Source of the DNA: an uncultured Verrucomicrobiota bacterium
GTDB taxonomy: Bacteria; Verrucomicrobiota; Kiritimatiellia; RFP12; UBA3636
Length of the DNA stretch: 36,488 bases
Assembly: GCA_946624575.1 (NCBI GenBank)
Contig: CAMOSH010000015.1
Span: 1-36,488 of the forward strand
Direction: 5' to 3'
Shown here: piece by piece, positions 22,596-29,753 of the stretch
Layout: every line of letters starts with the position of its first letter
How positions within the stretch are numbered: position 1 is the first letter of the stretch
The notes under the pieces: generated by a model
Told to the model about the DNA's origin: nothing
The model's database searches: none
The model's input: only the letters and a program-made list of their open reading frames with translations
Position numbers and translations under genes: made by a program

Positions 22596-25235
22596 TCACC
22601 GGACAATCATTACGAATGCCTTGATGGCCGTGATCCATCCGGAGTCGGTGATATGGAGCGGGCGGCCGGTTTCGGCATTCCTGAGATTGTCGAGTTGATC
22701 CGCCGCGAGCGCGGAGCCGGACGTGCCGAAACGCACGGCGTGTTCTCGGAAGCCTTCGACGAGAAGCCGCCCCGTCCAGGACTTCGCGCTCGAATCCGCG
22801 AACGACATCGTCGCCGTCGGCCCGAGTTCCAGAACGCCGCCGTTCGCACCAATCGTCACCGCGCCCATATCCAGTGCGCCGGACGTTTTGCCGAATGCGC
22901 CGCCATCCAGCACGATATCCTTCGTATCGGTCTTCCGGTAGTTGCCTGCGGCCGTCGTGGCGGGACCGCCCGCATTACCGAAAAGCAGCGTTCCGCCGTA
23001 TATCTCCAGCGGCTGGCGGATTGACATCGGTCCGTCGATGCGCATCGTCCCTTCGCCGTATTTCTGGAAACGCTCGAAGCCGAAACTGCCCGCGACATAT
23101 GTCTGGATTTCGTCGTTGACGATGAAGTCCGCAGCACTGTCGCCCGTCGTGTCGTCCACAAAGAATTTCACCGTATTGTTGTTCTTGTAGCCCATGAGCC
23201 TCAGCGTGCCGACAGACGATGCGCCGGTCCCGGTCACATGCCAGTAGGAGAGCGTATTGTTTCCCAGGGCGACATACGGACCTTTGACGGTTGCGCCGTC
23301 CTTGAGCAGCATCTTCCAGTAGTAGGTTCGCCAAGTCGTCGGAGCGGAACGATAATTGTCGGGATAGCCGGCCCAAAGCGTGCCGCCGTCGATGACAAGG
23401 TTGTCGTAGGTGGTCATCTTGCCGGCCGTATTCTGTACGCGCAGCTCGCCACTCGGATGAACCGTCCAGTCCTTGATGCCATCCGATATGCCGCTGGCGA
23501 CATTCCACTTGGCACCATTGGCATTCGACGCGACGGTCAGGTGCAGGATGCCGCCGGACTGCACGTTGACGACCGCGTTTGTCGGAATCGCCTCCGACTG
23601 ACGGACCGTCACGGTCGCATCCTCGACCGAAAGCCCTGAATTGAACTTCATGTAGTTGGATTTCGCGAGCGTCGCGTTGCGCTGGTATTCCACATCGCCC
23701 TCGCCCGTAAAGACCGGCGCGGCGAACGTGCCGTCCGCCTTGGGCAGAACCGACAATTTCACTCCGAGCGCCACGTCAACCGTGCCGTTCATCGTCACGT
23801 CGCCCGCAAAGCCAACCGTAGTCGCCGACCCCGTGCGGCGGTAAACCAGGCGGTTGACGGGGAAAGGAGGCGTTGTCGCATTGAAAGCGCGCCCTTTGTA
23901 GGTGCCGCTGCCGCTGGCCATCGCATCGGACTTGCCCCACCACAAAACACCATCCGGCGCGTTGCCGTTATATGCGCTGTGCATGTCGAGATTTGGCAGA
24001 TACGCATCGTCCGGCCCTTGGATGGCGGTGCGGAGGAAGGCGTATATGTTTCTGTCGGCGCCGTCCGTCCTGTTCACGTAGCGCATGAACGTGATGCGGA
24101 CGGAATAGGTGTGGCGGCCTGACCAGCGATTGAAGGTATAGTGGATGCCCTCGTAATTCGTTCCGCTCTTGAAGTAGGAATTCGCAATCGGCGCATAGGA
24201 ACCGGCAAAATCGTTCGCGCTCTGCGGGTTCTTCGCATCAACGTAAATTGAAACTGGCTCCCACGTCTGGAGAGCGCCAAAGTCCTTTCCGCCAAGCGCG
24301 TCGTCCTGAAGAACGGCGACGTTGTAGTTGTTGTCGTCGAGAGACGGCTTGTTGGCCGTCGTCGTCCAGTCCCACACGCGATACGCGCCATCGGTGCGCG
24401 TCATGGAAAGCGCGCCGGGCGCCGTCACGTCGTTGGCGAAGACGAGGCTCCCGCAGGCCATCGCGCCAGCCGACGGCGCGGCGATTTCGATTGTCGCGCC
24501 GGCAGCGAAGGTCATCGCGTCGCCCGCGACGCGCAGCGTCTCACCGCCGGTCGGCCTTGCCACGATGGAGGCGATTTTCGCGCTGTCGTCGGCGTCGTAG
24601 GCGATTGTGACCTTGCCGCCGCCCAGCGATGTGGGGTTGGACGCCGCATCGAAGACGCAGTCAATGATCTTGGAAACCGTTATGGATGTGACGGCGTTGG
24701 CCGCGAGAACGGCGGCATCTTCCGAGGTCGAGCCGACGTCGCCATGGCCTTCGTCCTTCATGTAGGAGCGCAGGTCGGGGATCGTCGACCAGTCGCCCGC
24801 CGCGGTCGTCACCGCCGTGATGCGCGCGTAGAGCGCCGTGGATCCGGAAGGCTGCGCGAGCTGGACGCGGATCGACTTCGTCGTCGTGCCGTCGAAGCGC
24901 GCGCCGGAGGTGATCTGGTGGATGTAGCCGCCAGCGGGAAGCGCGCCGATCGCGTTGCCGGTCGTCGCGGAGGCCCAGAGGCGGTTCGACGTCACCGTGT
25001 AGTCGCCGTCGGCGGTGGAGAACGCCACGCAGCGCCAGCCCTCCGCGCTTCCGCCGATGTCGTCGGCAACGAGGACGTAGGAGGTCGAGTCGATCGATGC
25101 GCCGTCGCCGGCCGTCCAGGTCAGGGAGGAGTCCGTTCCGTCCGCGAGCGCCGATGGCGCGACCAGGGCGAACGCGGCCGCCGCGAAGGCCGCGAAGGCC
25201 GGCGCGGAGAAGCTCCCTTGCGATTTCGTTTTCAT
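22596..25235 (-). CDS. Large secreted beta-helix/autotransporter-like protein
   Basis: 879 residues with a clear signal peptide (M-K-T-K-S-Q, then A-F-A-A-F-A-A-A-A-F-A-L-V-A-P-S-A-L-A). The rest is almost entirely beta: repeated short strands with Gly turns, such as L-V-I-D-G-G-T-L-W-A-G, Q-P-L-E-I-Y-G-G-T-L-L-F-G-N, D-I-V-L-D-G-G-A-F, which is the autotransporter-associated beta-strand pattern. No beta-barrel domain is present. It ends A-F-V-M-I-V-R. Likely a surface-attached or secreted protein that binds glycan or neighbouring cells. It is the first gene of the minus-strand unit and the only one with a visible promoter (25313-25341). Confidence 0.75.
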   Translation of the reverse strand: MKTKSQGSFSAPAFAAFAAAAFALVAPSALADGTDSSLTWTAGDGASIDSTSYVLVADDIGGSAEGWRCVAFSTADGDYTVTSNRLWASATTGNAIGALPAGGYIHQITSGARFDGTTTKSIRVQLAQPSGSTALYARITAVTTAAGDWSTIPDLRSYMKDEGHGDVGSTSEDAAVLAANAVTSITVSKIIDCVFDAASNPTSLGGGKVTIAYDADDSAKIASIVARPTGGETLRVAGDAMTFAAGATIEIAAPSAGAMACGSLVFANDVTAPGALSMTRTDGAYRVWDWTTTANKPSLDDNNYNVAVLQDDALGGKDFGALQTWEPVSIYVDAKNPQSANDFAGSYAPIANSYFKSGTNYEGIHYTFNRWSGRHTYSVRITFMRYVNRTDGADRNIYAFLRTAIQGPDDAYLPNLDMHSAYNGNAPDGVLWWGKSDAMASGSGTYKGRAFNATTPPFPVNRLVYRRTGSATTVGFAGDVTMNGTVDVALGVKLSVLPKADGTFAAPVFTGEGDVEYQRNATLAKSNYMKFNSGLSVEDATVTVRQSEAIPTNAVVNVQSGGILHLTVASNANGAKWNVASGISDGIKDWTVHPSGELRVQNTAGKMTTYDNLVIDGGTLWAGYPDNYRSAPTTWRTYYWKMLLKDGATVKGPYVALGNNTLSYWHVTGTGASSVGTLRLMGYKNNNTVKFFVDDTTGDSAADFIVNDEIQTYVAGSFGFERFQKYGEGTMRIDGPMSIRQPLEIYGGTLLFGNAGGPATTAAGNYRKTDTKDIVLDGGAFGKTSGALDMGAVTIGANGGVLELGPTATMSFADSSAKSWTGRLLVEGFREHAVRFGTSGSALAADQLDNLRNAETGRPLHITDSGWITAIKAFVMIVR

Positions 25236-25271
25236 TTCGTCGAGTCAGTGTTGTTTTCGAGTGAATCTTCC

Positions 25272-25300
25272 GGGGTAGCGCCTTTCGGCGCGAATGCCCC
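25272..25300 (-). promoter_or_regulatory. Hairpin in the leader of the beta-helix operon
   Basis: On the minus strand GGCGC and GCGCC pair around a GAAA tetraloop (GCGCCGAAAGGCGC), and the outer GGGG and CCCC can extend the stem after an internal loop. It lies between the predicted transcript start (about 25306) and ATG 25235. Confidence 0.4.
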
Positions 25301-25312
25301 TTGACGGCGCAA

Positions 25313-25341
25313 ACAATACTGGAATCCGGGCCGACTGTCAA
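25313..25341 (-). promoter_or_regulatory. Promoter of the beta-helix/esterase operon
   Basis: On the minus strand a perfect TTGACA (25336-25341) and TATTGT (25313-25318) are 17 bp apart. The -35 is inside ATTGTGTATTGAC, identical to the transporter promoter at 2468-2496. Predicted leader about 70 nt. Confidence 0.65.
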
Positions 25342-25879
25342 TACACAATATTATCAAGTTCGAAAATGCATGGAATGCAATGGATGAGGCCGTCAAAATA
25401 GCCACTTGCAGTATTGCCGTCTTGCGGAAAATCCGCCTTTCCATTCTCCGCGCCGGCACAATGTGGCGTCGCCACCCCGTTTCCGTGAAAGCGCCATGAC
25501 ACTGGCCCCGACCTGTCCCTCCGGCATTTTTTCCCGGACGATCCCCGGGCCTCGCGTTGTCGCGTCATCTGGTGGCCTTCGTTTGACTCAAATAAACTGA
25601 TGGTCGCGTCGCCCGGCGTCCTCTCGGTTGACGAAATGCTGCCGCGCGTGGAAGAACGAGCACTGGAGAAAGCGCTCGATTCGTTTTTTTTTGCATTTCT
25701 TCGCGTTTTTTTGATTTTTACCTTGATTTATTTCGTGTCGGAGAGTAGGATAAATCCTGCGTTTCTTTGCGGCGGCAGCCGCCACGATGTAGCGCCGATG
25801 GATTTTGGCTGCGGCTTCGCGCACGGCGGGGAGGTGCATTTCATTGTGCGACTTTGAGAAAAATGTTGGAAAACAAGAC
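25342..25879. other. Non-coding divergent gap with T-rich tract
   Basis: No supported gene. It holds the upstream side of the beta-helix promoter, a T-rich stretch at 25684-25735, a small GC palindrome GGCGGCAGCCGCC near 25772, and the likely promoter for the next plus-strand gene. A plus-strand reading from 25600 (85 residues) is low-complexity F/L-rich translation of the T-rich DNA and is not believed. Confidence 0.5.
25723..25751 (+). promoter_or_regulatory. Possible promoter of the SLOG-family gene
   Basis: TTGATT (25723-25728) and TAGGAT (25746-25751) are 17 bp apart in the A/T-rich part of the gap, about 128 bp before ATG 25880. Confidence 0.3.
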
Positions 25880-26599
25880 ATGAAAGAGATGAACGAAAAT
25901 GCTGAAAGGGCAACTGCACGACGGCAGTGGAAAATTGTGAGCGGCGGTCAGACCGGCGTGGACCGCGCGGGTCTTTCGGCGGCAATGGCATGTGGCCTTC
26001 CGTACGGCGGTTGGATCCCGAAGGGCCGTCGCGCCGAGGATGGAACTGTACCTCGTTTCTATTGCTGCATGAAGGAGCACGCCAGCGCCGGCTACATGGC
26101 TCGGACAAAGGCGAACGTCAGGGATTCCGACGCCACCCTTGTCATCGCCGCCGGAATTCCGCTTTCGCCGGGAACGCAGCTCACCGTGGACACTGCGCGG
26201 AGGATTGGGCGGCCATTCAAGGTCGTCTGCCTGCGGGACGACGACGCGGTCTCGCAGATTCGTGACTGGATGCTCCGGCTGGAAGCGACCGTGAGCCCGG
26301 GCGACGCCTCCGCCATCGTGCTGAATGTTGCCGGTCCGCGCGAATCAAAGTCGCCTGGCGCATTTTCCGTTGCTCGGCGGATTCTCGTGCAGGCTTTCGA
26401 CTGTCTTCGGGCAAGTTCGGGTGACGTCGGCGGAGCAACTGGCGCAGACGTTTCGTCCGTTGTCGGGAAGAATGCCAGTTTGCCAGACCAGTTGATGCTG
26501 TCGGAAGACATGGAAGAATACGATTCCGGCTTCCTTGCCGCGGATCGCCTGGATGCTGCCGCCAGCGCGCGGGAGAAGACGGGCCGGCCTTCCGCATAA
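25880..26599 (+). CDS. Putative molybdenum-carrier-like (SLOG superfamily) protein
   Basis: 239 residues from ATG 25880. Residues about 18-150 carry the family signature I-V-S-G-G-Q-T-G-V-D-R-A-G-L, then G-G-W-I-P-K-G-R-R-A-E-D-G and a second Rossmann part S-D-A-T-L-V-I and S-P-G-T-Q-L-T. Proteins of this type are annotated as putative molybdenum carriers and belong to the nucleotide-binding SLOG fold, some members of which sense nucleotides in stress or defence contexts; the real ligand is unknown. The domain usually makes up most of the protein; here about 90 extra C-terminal residues follow, polar and probably flexible. It stands alone, with no related genes next to it. An upstream in-frame ATG (25805) is not favoured. 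Confidence 0.8.
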   Translation: MKEMNENAERATARRQWKIVSGGQTGVDRAGLSAAMACGLPYGGWIPKGRRAEDGTVPRFYCCMKEHASAGYMARTKANVRDSDATLVIAAGIPLSPGTQLTVDTARRIGRPFKVVCLRDDDAVSQIRDWMLRLEATVSPGDASAIVLNVAGPRESKSPGAFSVARRILVQAFDCLRASSGDVGGATGADVSSVVGKNASLPDQLMLSEDMEEYDSGFLAADRLDAAASAREKTGRPSA

Positions 26600-26680
26600 A
26601 ATCCAGAAGACAAACAAGGCGAGTCACTGGCAGACGAGACTTTTCAACTGGCGAAAGCCTCCCGCGGAGACCCAGGGATT

Positions 26681-27100
26681 CAAGCCACAAAGAACACAAA
26701 GGAACACAAAGCCTTTGCGACCTCTGTGTCCTTTGTGGCTGAAAAATGTTGCGCCCATGGTGGCGATTTGGCAACATTTCCCTTGGATTTCTCGCGCAAC
26801 GTCCGCAAAGTCCACGAAGTATTTTCCTCCCGCAGAGGACGCGGAACTTATATGCCACAAAGAACACAAAGGAACACAAAGCCTTTGTGACCTCTGTGTC
26901 CTTTGTGGCTGAAAAAATGTTACGGCGTGGCGGCGATATGGCAACATTTCCCTTGGATTTCTCGCGCTACGTCCGCAAAGTCCACGAAGTATTTTCCTCC
27001 CGCAGAGGACGCGGAACTTATATGCCACAAAGAACACAAAGGAACACAAAGCCTTTGCGACGTTTGTGTCCTTTGTGGCTGAAAAATGTTGCGCCGCGCT
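26681..27100. repeat. 170-bp tandem repeat, about 2.4 copies
   Basis: Equivalent points (GCCACAAAGAACACAAAGG) fall at about 26684, 26854 and 27024, an exact 170-bp period. Each unit contains two inverted repeats: an imperfect palindrome of about 56 bp bounded by GCCACAAAG and CTTTGTGGC, and AAATGTTGC paired with GCAACATTT about 18 bp later (one mismatch in unit 2). The copies are almost identical, so they are recent or kept uniform. No credible gene lies in 26600-27193. Confidence 0.92.
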
Positions 27101-27165
27101 CGGCGAGCCGGGAAAGGGTGGGGCGAGCCGTCCCGGCGAGCCGATGGGGGCCGCACCTTGTCTTC
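27091..27165. repeat. GC-rich repeat module next to the tandem array
   Basis: GCGCTCGGCGAGC, then GGGGCGAGCCG, CCCGGCGAG and GGGGCCGCA match, in order, the modules of the in-frame composite repeat at 30765-30855 and 36412-36475. Here the element is non-coding and lies just before the tyrosine phosphatase gene. Confidence 0.65.
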
Positions 27166-27193
27166 CCCCGCTTTCCATGCTATGATTCCCGCC

Positions 27194-28450
27194 ATGAAAC
27201 ACCTCTCCTCCGCTTCTCCCATCGCGTTTTTCGCGTTTCTCGCGCTTGTCGCAGCTCCTGCCCGCGCCGCGCTCGTGCCAATTTCGCCCGCCGGCGGCGA
27301 GACCGTCGCGCTCGTGCCCGACGCGCAGAAGAAGGTCATGGACCTGCCTACGCTCGCGGAGCGCATCGCGCTCTTCCGCGAGGACCGCGAGCACGGCGGC
27401 AAGGTCATCCGCCACGACCCGTTCTGGCGCAAGTCCAGGCCCTTCGTTCTCACGTGGTGCGCCACCGAGGGCGAGACCGGGCCGTGGAAGCTTGAAATCG
27501 GAAAAAGCCCCGACCTCTCCGACGCGCGCGTCTGGTACGTGGGCGTGAAGAACGTCGATCCGGCGACGGGACGCGAGACGGACCAGGACATCGACGGCGT
27601 AGGCGGCGAGCGCGTCTCCTACACGGTGCCCCGCGCCAATCTCGAAGTCGCGCGGCAGTATTACTGGCGCGTCACCGGACTCGGAAAGCCCGAGGAAGGG
27701 CAGAAGAAAGGCCCGGTCGTGCGCTCGGCCGTCGCCGCGTTCGCCACCGAGGACCGCGCTCCGCGCTGGATCGAGATCGAGGGCAATGTCCACAACATCC
27801 GCGACTTCGGCGGCTGGCGCACCACCGACGGCCGCCGCGTCCGGCAGGGCCTGGCCTTCCGCGGACAGGGGCTCAACTACAACTCCGTCACCGGCGAAAC
27901 GCAGGGCCGCAACCGCCTCACCGTGGAGGACGTCAAGTATTTTACCCGGACGCTCGGCATCCGCACCGACCTCGACCTGCGCGGCAAGGGCGAGACCGTT
28001 GACATGACCGAATCGCCGCTCGGTTCCGGCGTCCGCTTCATCGAGCGCTCGTCGCCCGCCTACCGCTCCATTTACCACGACCACAACAAGAAGACCATGG
28101 CGGCAAACGTCCGCGTCTTCTGCGACGAGGCCAACTACCCGATCTACTTCCACTGCATTGGCGGCGCGGACCGCACCGGCTCGCTCGCATACGTGCTGCT
28201 CGGTGCGCTCGGCGTCCCGCAGCACGACATCGAGACCGACTGGGAATCGACCTTCTACCCGAACATTCCCGACGACGCGCACGAGAACGAACCCGACTTC
28301 TGGTGCCGCGAGTCGCACCTCACGGACGGCATCGGCAAATACGGCGAGCCGGGCGACACCTGGCAGCGCCGCTGCCAGCTCTATCTCCTCGACTGCGGCA
28401 TCACGCCCGAGGAGTTCGCCCGCCTCCGCGACATCCTGCTGGAAGACTGA
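27194..28450 (+). CDS. Exported tyrosine-protein phosphatase (DSP-like, Y_phosphatase3)
   Basis: 418 residues from ATG 27194 (ATG 27182 adds four residues). Signal peptide: M-K-H-L-S-S-A-S-P, then I-A-F-F-A-F-L-A-L-V-A-A-P-A-R-A. Residues about 60-190 form an Fn3-like beta domain (Y-T-V-P-R, Y-Y-W-R-V-T-G). The phosphatase domain begins N-I-R-D-F-G-G-W and has the active-site loop H-C-I-G-G-A-D-R-T-G (Cys321, Arg327); an Ala replaces the more usual Lys before D-R-T-G. It should dephosphorylate a phosphotyrosine or other phosphate ester outside the cytoplasm. It ends 14 bp from the convergent XylR-type gene. Confidence 0.85.
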   Translation: MKHLSSASPIAFFAFLALVAAPARAALVPISPAGGETVALVPDAQKKVMDLPTLAERIALFREDREHGGKVIRHDPFWRKSRPFVLTWCATEGETGPWKLEIGKSPDLSDARVWYVGVKNVDPATGRETDQDIDGVGGERVSYTVPRANLEVARQYYWRVTGLGKPEEGQKKGPVVRSAVAAFATEDRAPRWIEIEGNVHNIRDFGGWRTTDGRRVRQGLAFRGQGLNYNSVTGETQGRNRLTVEDVKYFTRTLGIRTDLDLRGKGETVDMTESPLGSGVRFIERSSPAYRSIYHDHNKKTMAANVRVFCDEANYPIYFHCIGGADRTGSLAYVLLGALGVPQHDIETDWESTFYPNIPDDAHENEPDFWCRESHLTDGIGKYGEPGDTWQRRCQLYLLDCGITPEEFARLRDILLED

Positions 28451-28464
28451 TCGGAGCCGGTGAT

Positions 28465-29643
28465 TCAGAATTCGACGGCGTCGCGGTTTTCGCGGCGCCA
28501 CGCGAGCATCGTGCCGCCTGTGGCCTGCCGGAACAGGCGCCCCAGATGGCTTTCGCGCGCGAAGCCGGCGCGCTCGGTGATTTCGCCGACGGACAGGTTC
28601 GTGGAGGAAAGCAGCGACTTGACCCACTCGATGCGCTCGCGCAGCAGTTCGTCGCGGATCGAGCGGCCGAGACGCGAGCGGAAGCGCAGCTCCAGATAGC
28701 GCCGCGAACAGCCCACGGCGCGGACAATGTCGCCGACGTCGATGCCGCCTGTCCGCGCGTGCCGGCGGATGAAGGCGATGGCCTTGGAGATGGAGGGGTC
28801 GCTCATCGCCGCGTAGCCCGTGCTGCCCCGCGTCATGACGAAGAGGGGCGGCAGCGAGACGGCTCGCTCGCGCGGCTCGCGCCCGTGCAAGAGCGCGTCA
28901 AGCATCTCCGCCGCGATCCAGCCGCGCTGGAATCCCCCCGCGTGGATGCTGGAAAGCGTCGGCGCGGCCGATTCGCACAGCAGTGGATCGTTGTCCACCC
29001 CCAGCACCGCGATTTCCTCGGGGACGCGCAGTCCGGCCACGGCGCAGGCCTCCAGCACCAGCCGCGCGCGGGCGTCCATCGGAGCGAACACCGCGCACGG
29101 ACGCGGAAGCGAGCGCAGGAACGCGATCAGCCGCGTCCGCTCCGCCGGCCAGTCGATGCGGTCGCGGGCCGTGAAACGGTCGTAAATGGCGCACCTGCGG
29201 TCCGCTTCGGCAAGCGCGTCCACGTAGCCGCGCCGACGCTCCGCGCTCCACGGATAGCCCTTCGGCTCGCCGACGTAGGCGAACGACTCGTATCCGCGCT
29301 CCAGATAGTAGCGCGCCGCCATCGCGCCAATGGCGCGCGAATCGCGCCGCACGTACGGGGCACCCTGGATCGGAAAGTCCGGCTCGAGCATTTCCTCCCA
29401 CGGCTCGACGAAGACGACGGGCACGCCCAGCGCCGCGATTTCCGGCGCGTCGCCCCGCGAGACGCCCGACACGATCACGCCCGAAACGCCCGTTCGTGAA
29501 AAATCCGCCATGCGGACACCCGTCCGTCCTTCCTGGAAATGGCAGAACCACGGGCCGTTGCGTTCCGCGTAATCGACGATTCCGCGGAATGTCGAGCGCT
29601 GCCCCTTGAGGGCCAGGGAAAAGAGGATGGCTACGTTGGTCAT
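28465..29643 (-). CDS. XylR-type regulator, divergent from the GH78 operon
   Basis: 392 residues. Residues 1-280 are a LacI-like sugar-sensor: V-A-I-L-F-S-L, G-I-V-D-Y-A-E-R-N-G-P-W, G-V-I-V-S-G-V, A-V-L-G-V-D-N-D-P-L-L-C and A-P-T-L-S-S-I. Residues 285-392 are the AraC DNA-binding domain: I-V-R-A-V-G-C-S-R-R-Y-L-E-L-R-F and V-G-E-I-T-E-R-A-G-F-A-R-E-S-H-L-G-R-L-F-R. The sequence V-D-N-D-P-L-L-C is especially typical of XylR-type sensors. Its promoter puts the transcript start at the ATG, and the intergenic region with the GH78 gene holds candidate operator boxes, so it most likely controls that operon and perhaps itself. Confidence 0.9.
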   Translation of the reverse strand: MTNVAILFSLALKGQRSTFRGIVDYAERNGPWFCHFQEGRTGVRMADFSRTGVSGVIVSGVSRGDAPEIAALGVPVVFVEPWEEMLEPDFPIQGAPYVRRDSRAIGAMAARYYLERGYESFAYVGEPKGYPWSAERRRGYVDALAEADRRCAIYDRFTARDRIDWPAERTRLIAFLRSLPRPCAVFAPMDARARLVLEACAVAGLRVPEEIAVLGVDNDPLLCESAAPTLSSIHAGGFQRGWIAAEMLDALLHGREPRERAVSLPPLFVMTRGSTGYAAMSDPSISKAIAFIRRHARTGGIDVGDIVRAVGCSRRYLELRFRSRLGRSIRDELLRERIEWVKSLLSSTNLSVGEITERAGFARESHLGRLFRQATGGTMLAWRRENRDAVEF

Positions 29644-29651
29644 GGCCGGGA

Positions 29652-29680
29652 ATCCTACGGGTTTTCCCGATGCGTGTCAA
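29652..29680 (-). promoter_or_regulatory. Promoter of the XylR-type regulator, probably leaderless
   Basis: On the minus strand a perfect TTGACA (29675-29680) and TAGGAT (29652-29657) are 17 bp apart. Only 8 bp lie between the -10 box and ATG 29643, so the transcript should start about at the ATG. Confidence 0.6.
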
Positions 29681-29691
29681 AAACTCCCATG

Positions 29692-29732
29692 CGCAAACAG
29701 AGTAAAAATTTTTACGCAAATCGGTGTATCTT
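29692..29732 (+). promoter_or_regulatory. Operator/promoter region of the GH78 operon
   Basis: Between the divergent genes lie a perfect 14-bp palindrome GTAAAAATTTTTAC (29702-29715) and two direct CGCAAA boxes (29692 and 29715), 23 bp apart. They are followed by GGTGTATCTTTC with TATCTT (29727-29732) as a likely -10 lacking a good -35. Direct boxes about two helical turns apart upstream of a weak promoter fit AraC-type activation. Confidence 0.45.
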
Positions 29733-29753
29733 TCACCGCCGGATCCGGCTAGG

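Noticed and set aside
25600-25857. 85-residue plus-strand open frame before the SLOG gene
   Set aside because: It translates a T-rich tract (F/L/I-rich middle), overlaps the predicted promoter, and has no ribosome-binding site or family likeness.
26681-27100. Possible CRISPR array
   Set aside because: The unit is 170 bp with no short repeat/variable spacer alternation; whole units are copied, and no cas gene is near.
26624-28627. 667-residue minus-strand open frame
   Set aside because: It is the antisense of the tyrosine phosphatase gene plus the 170-bp repeats; its C-terminus is translated repeat DNA and no domain is seen.
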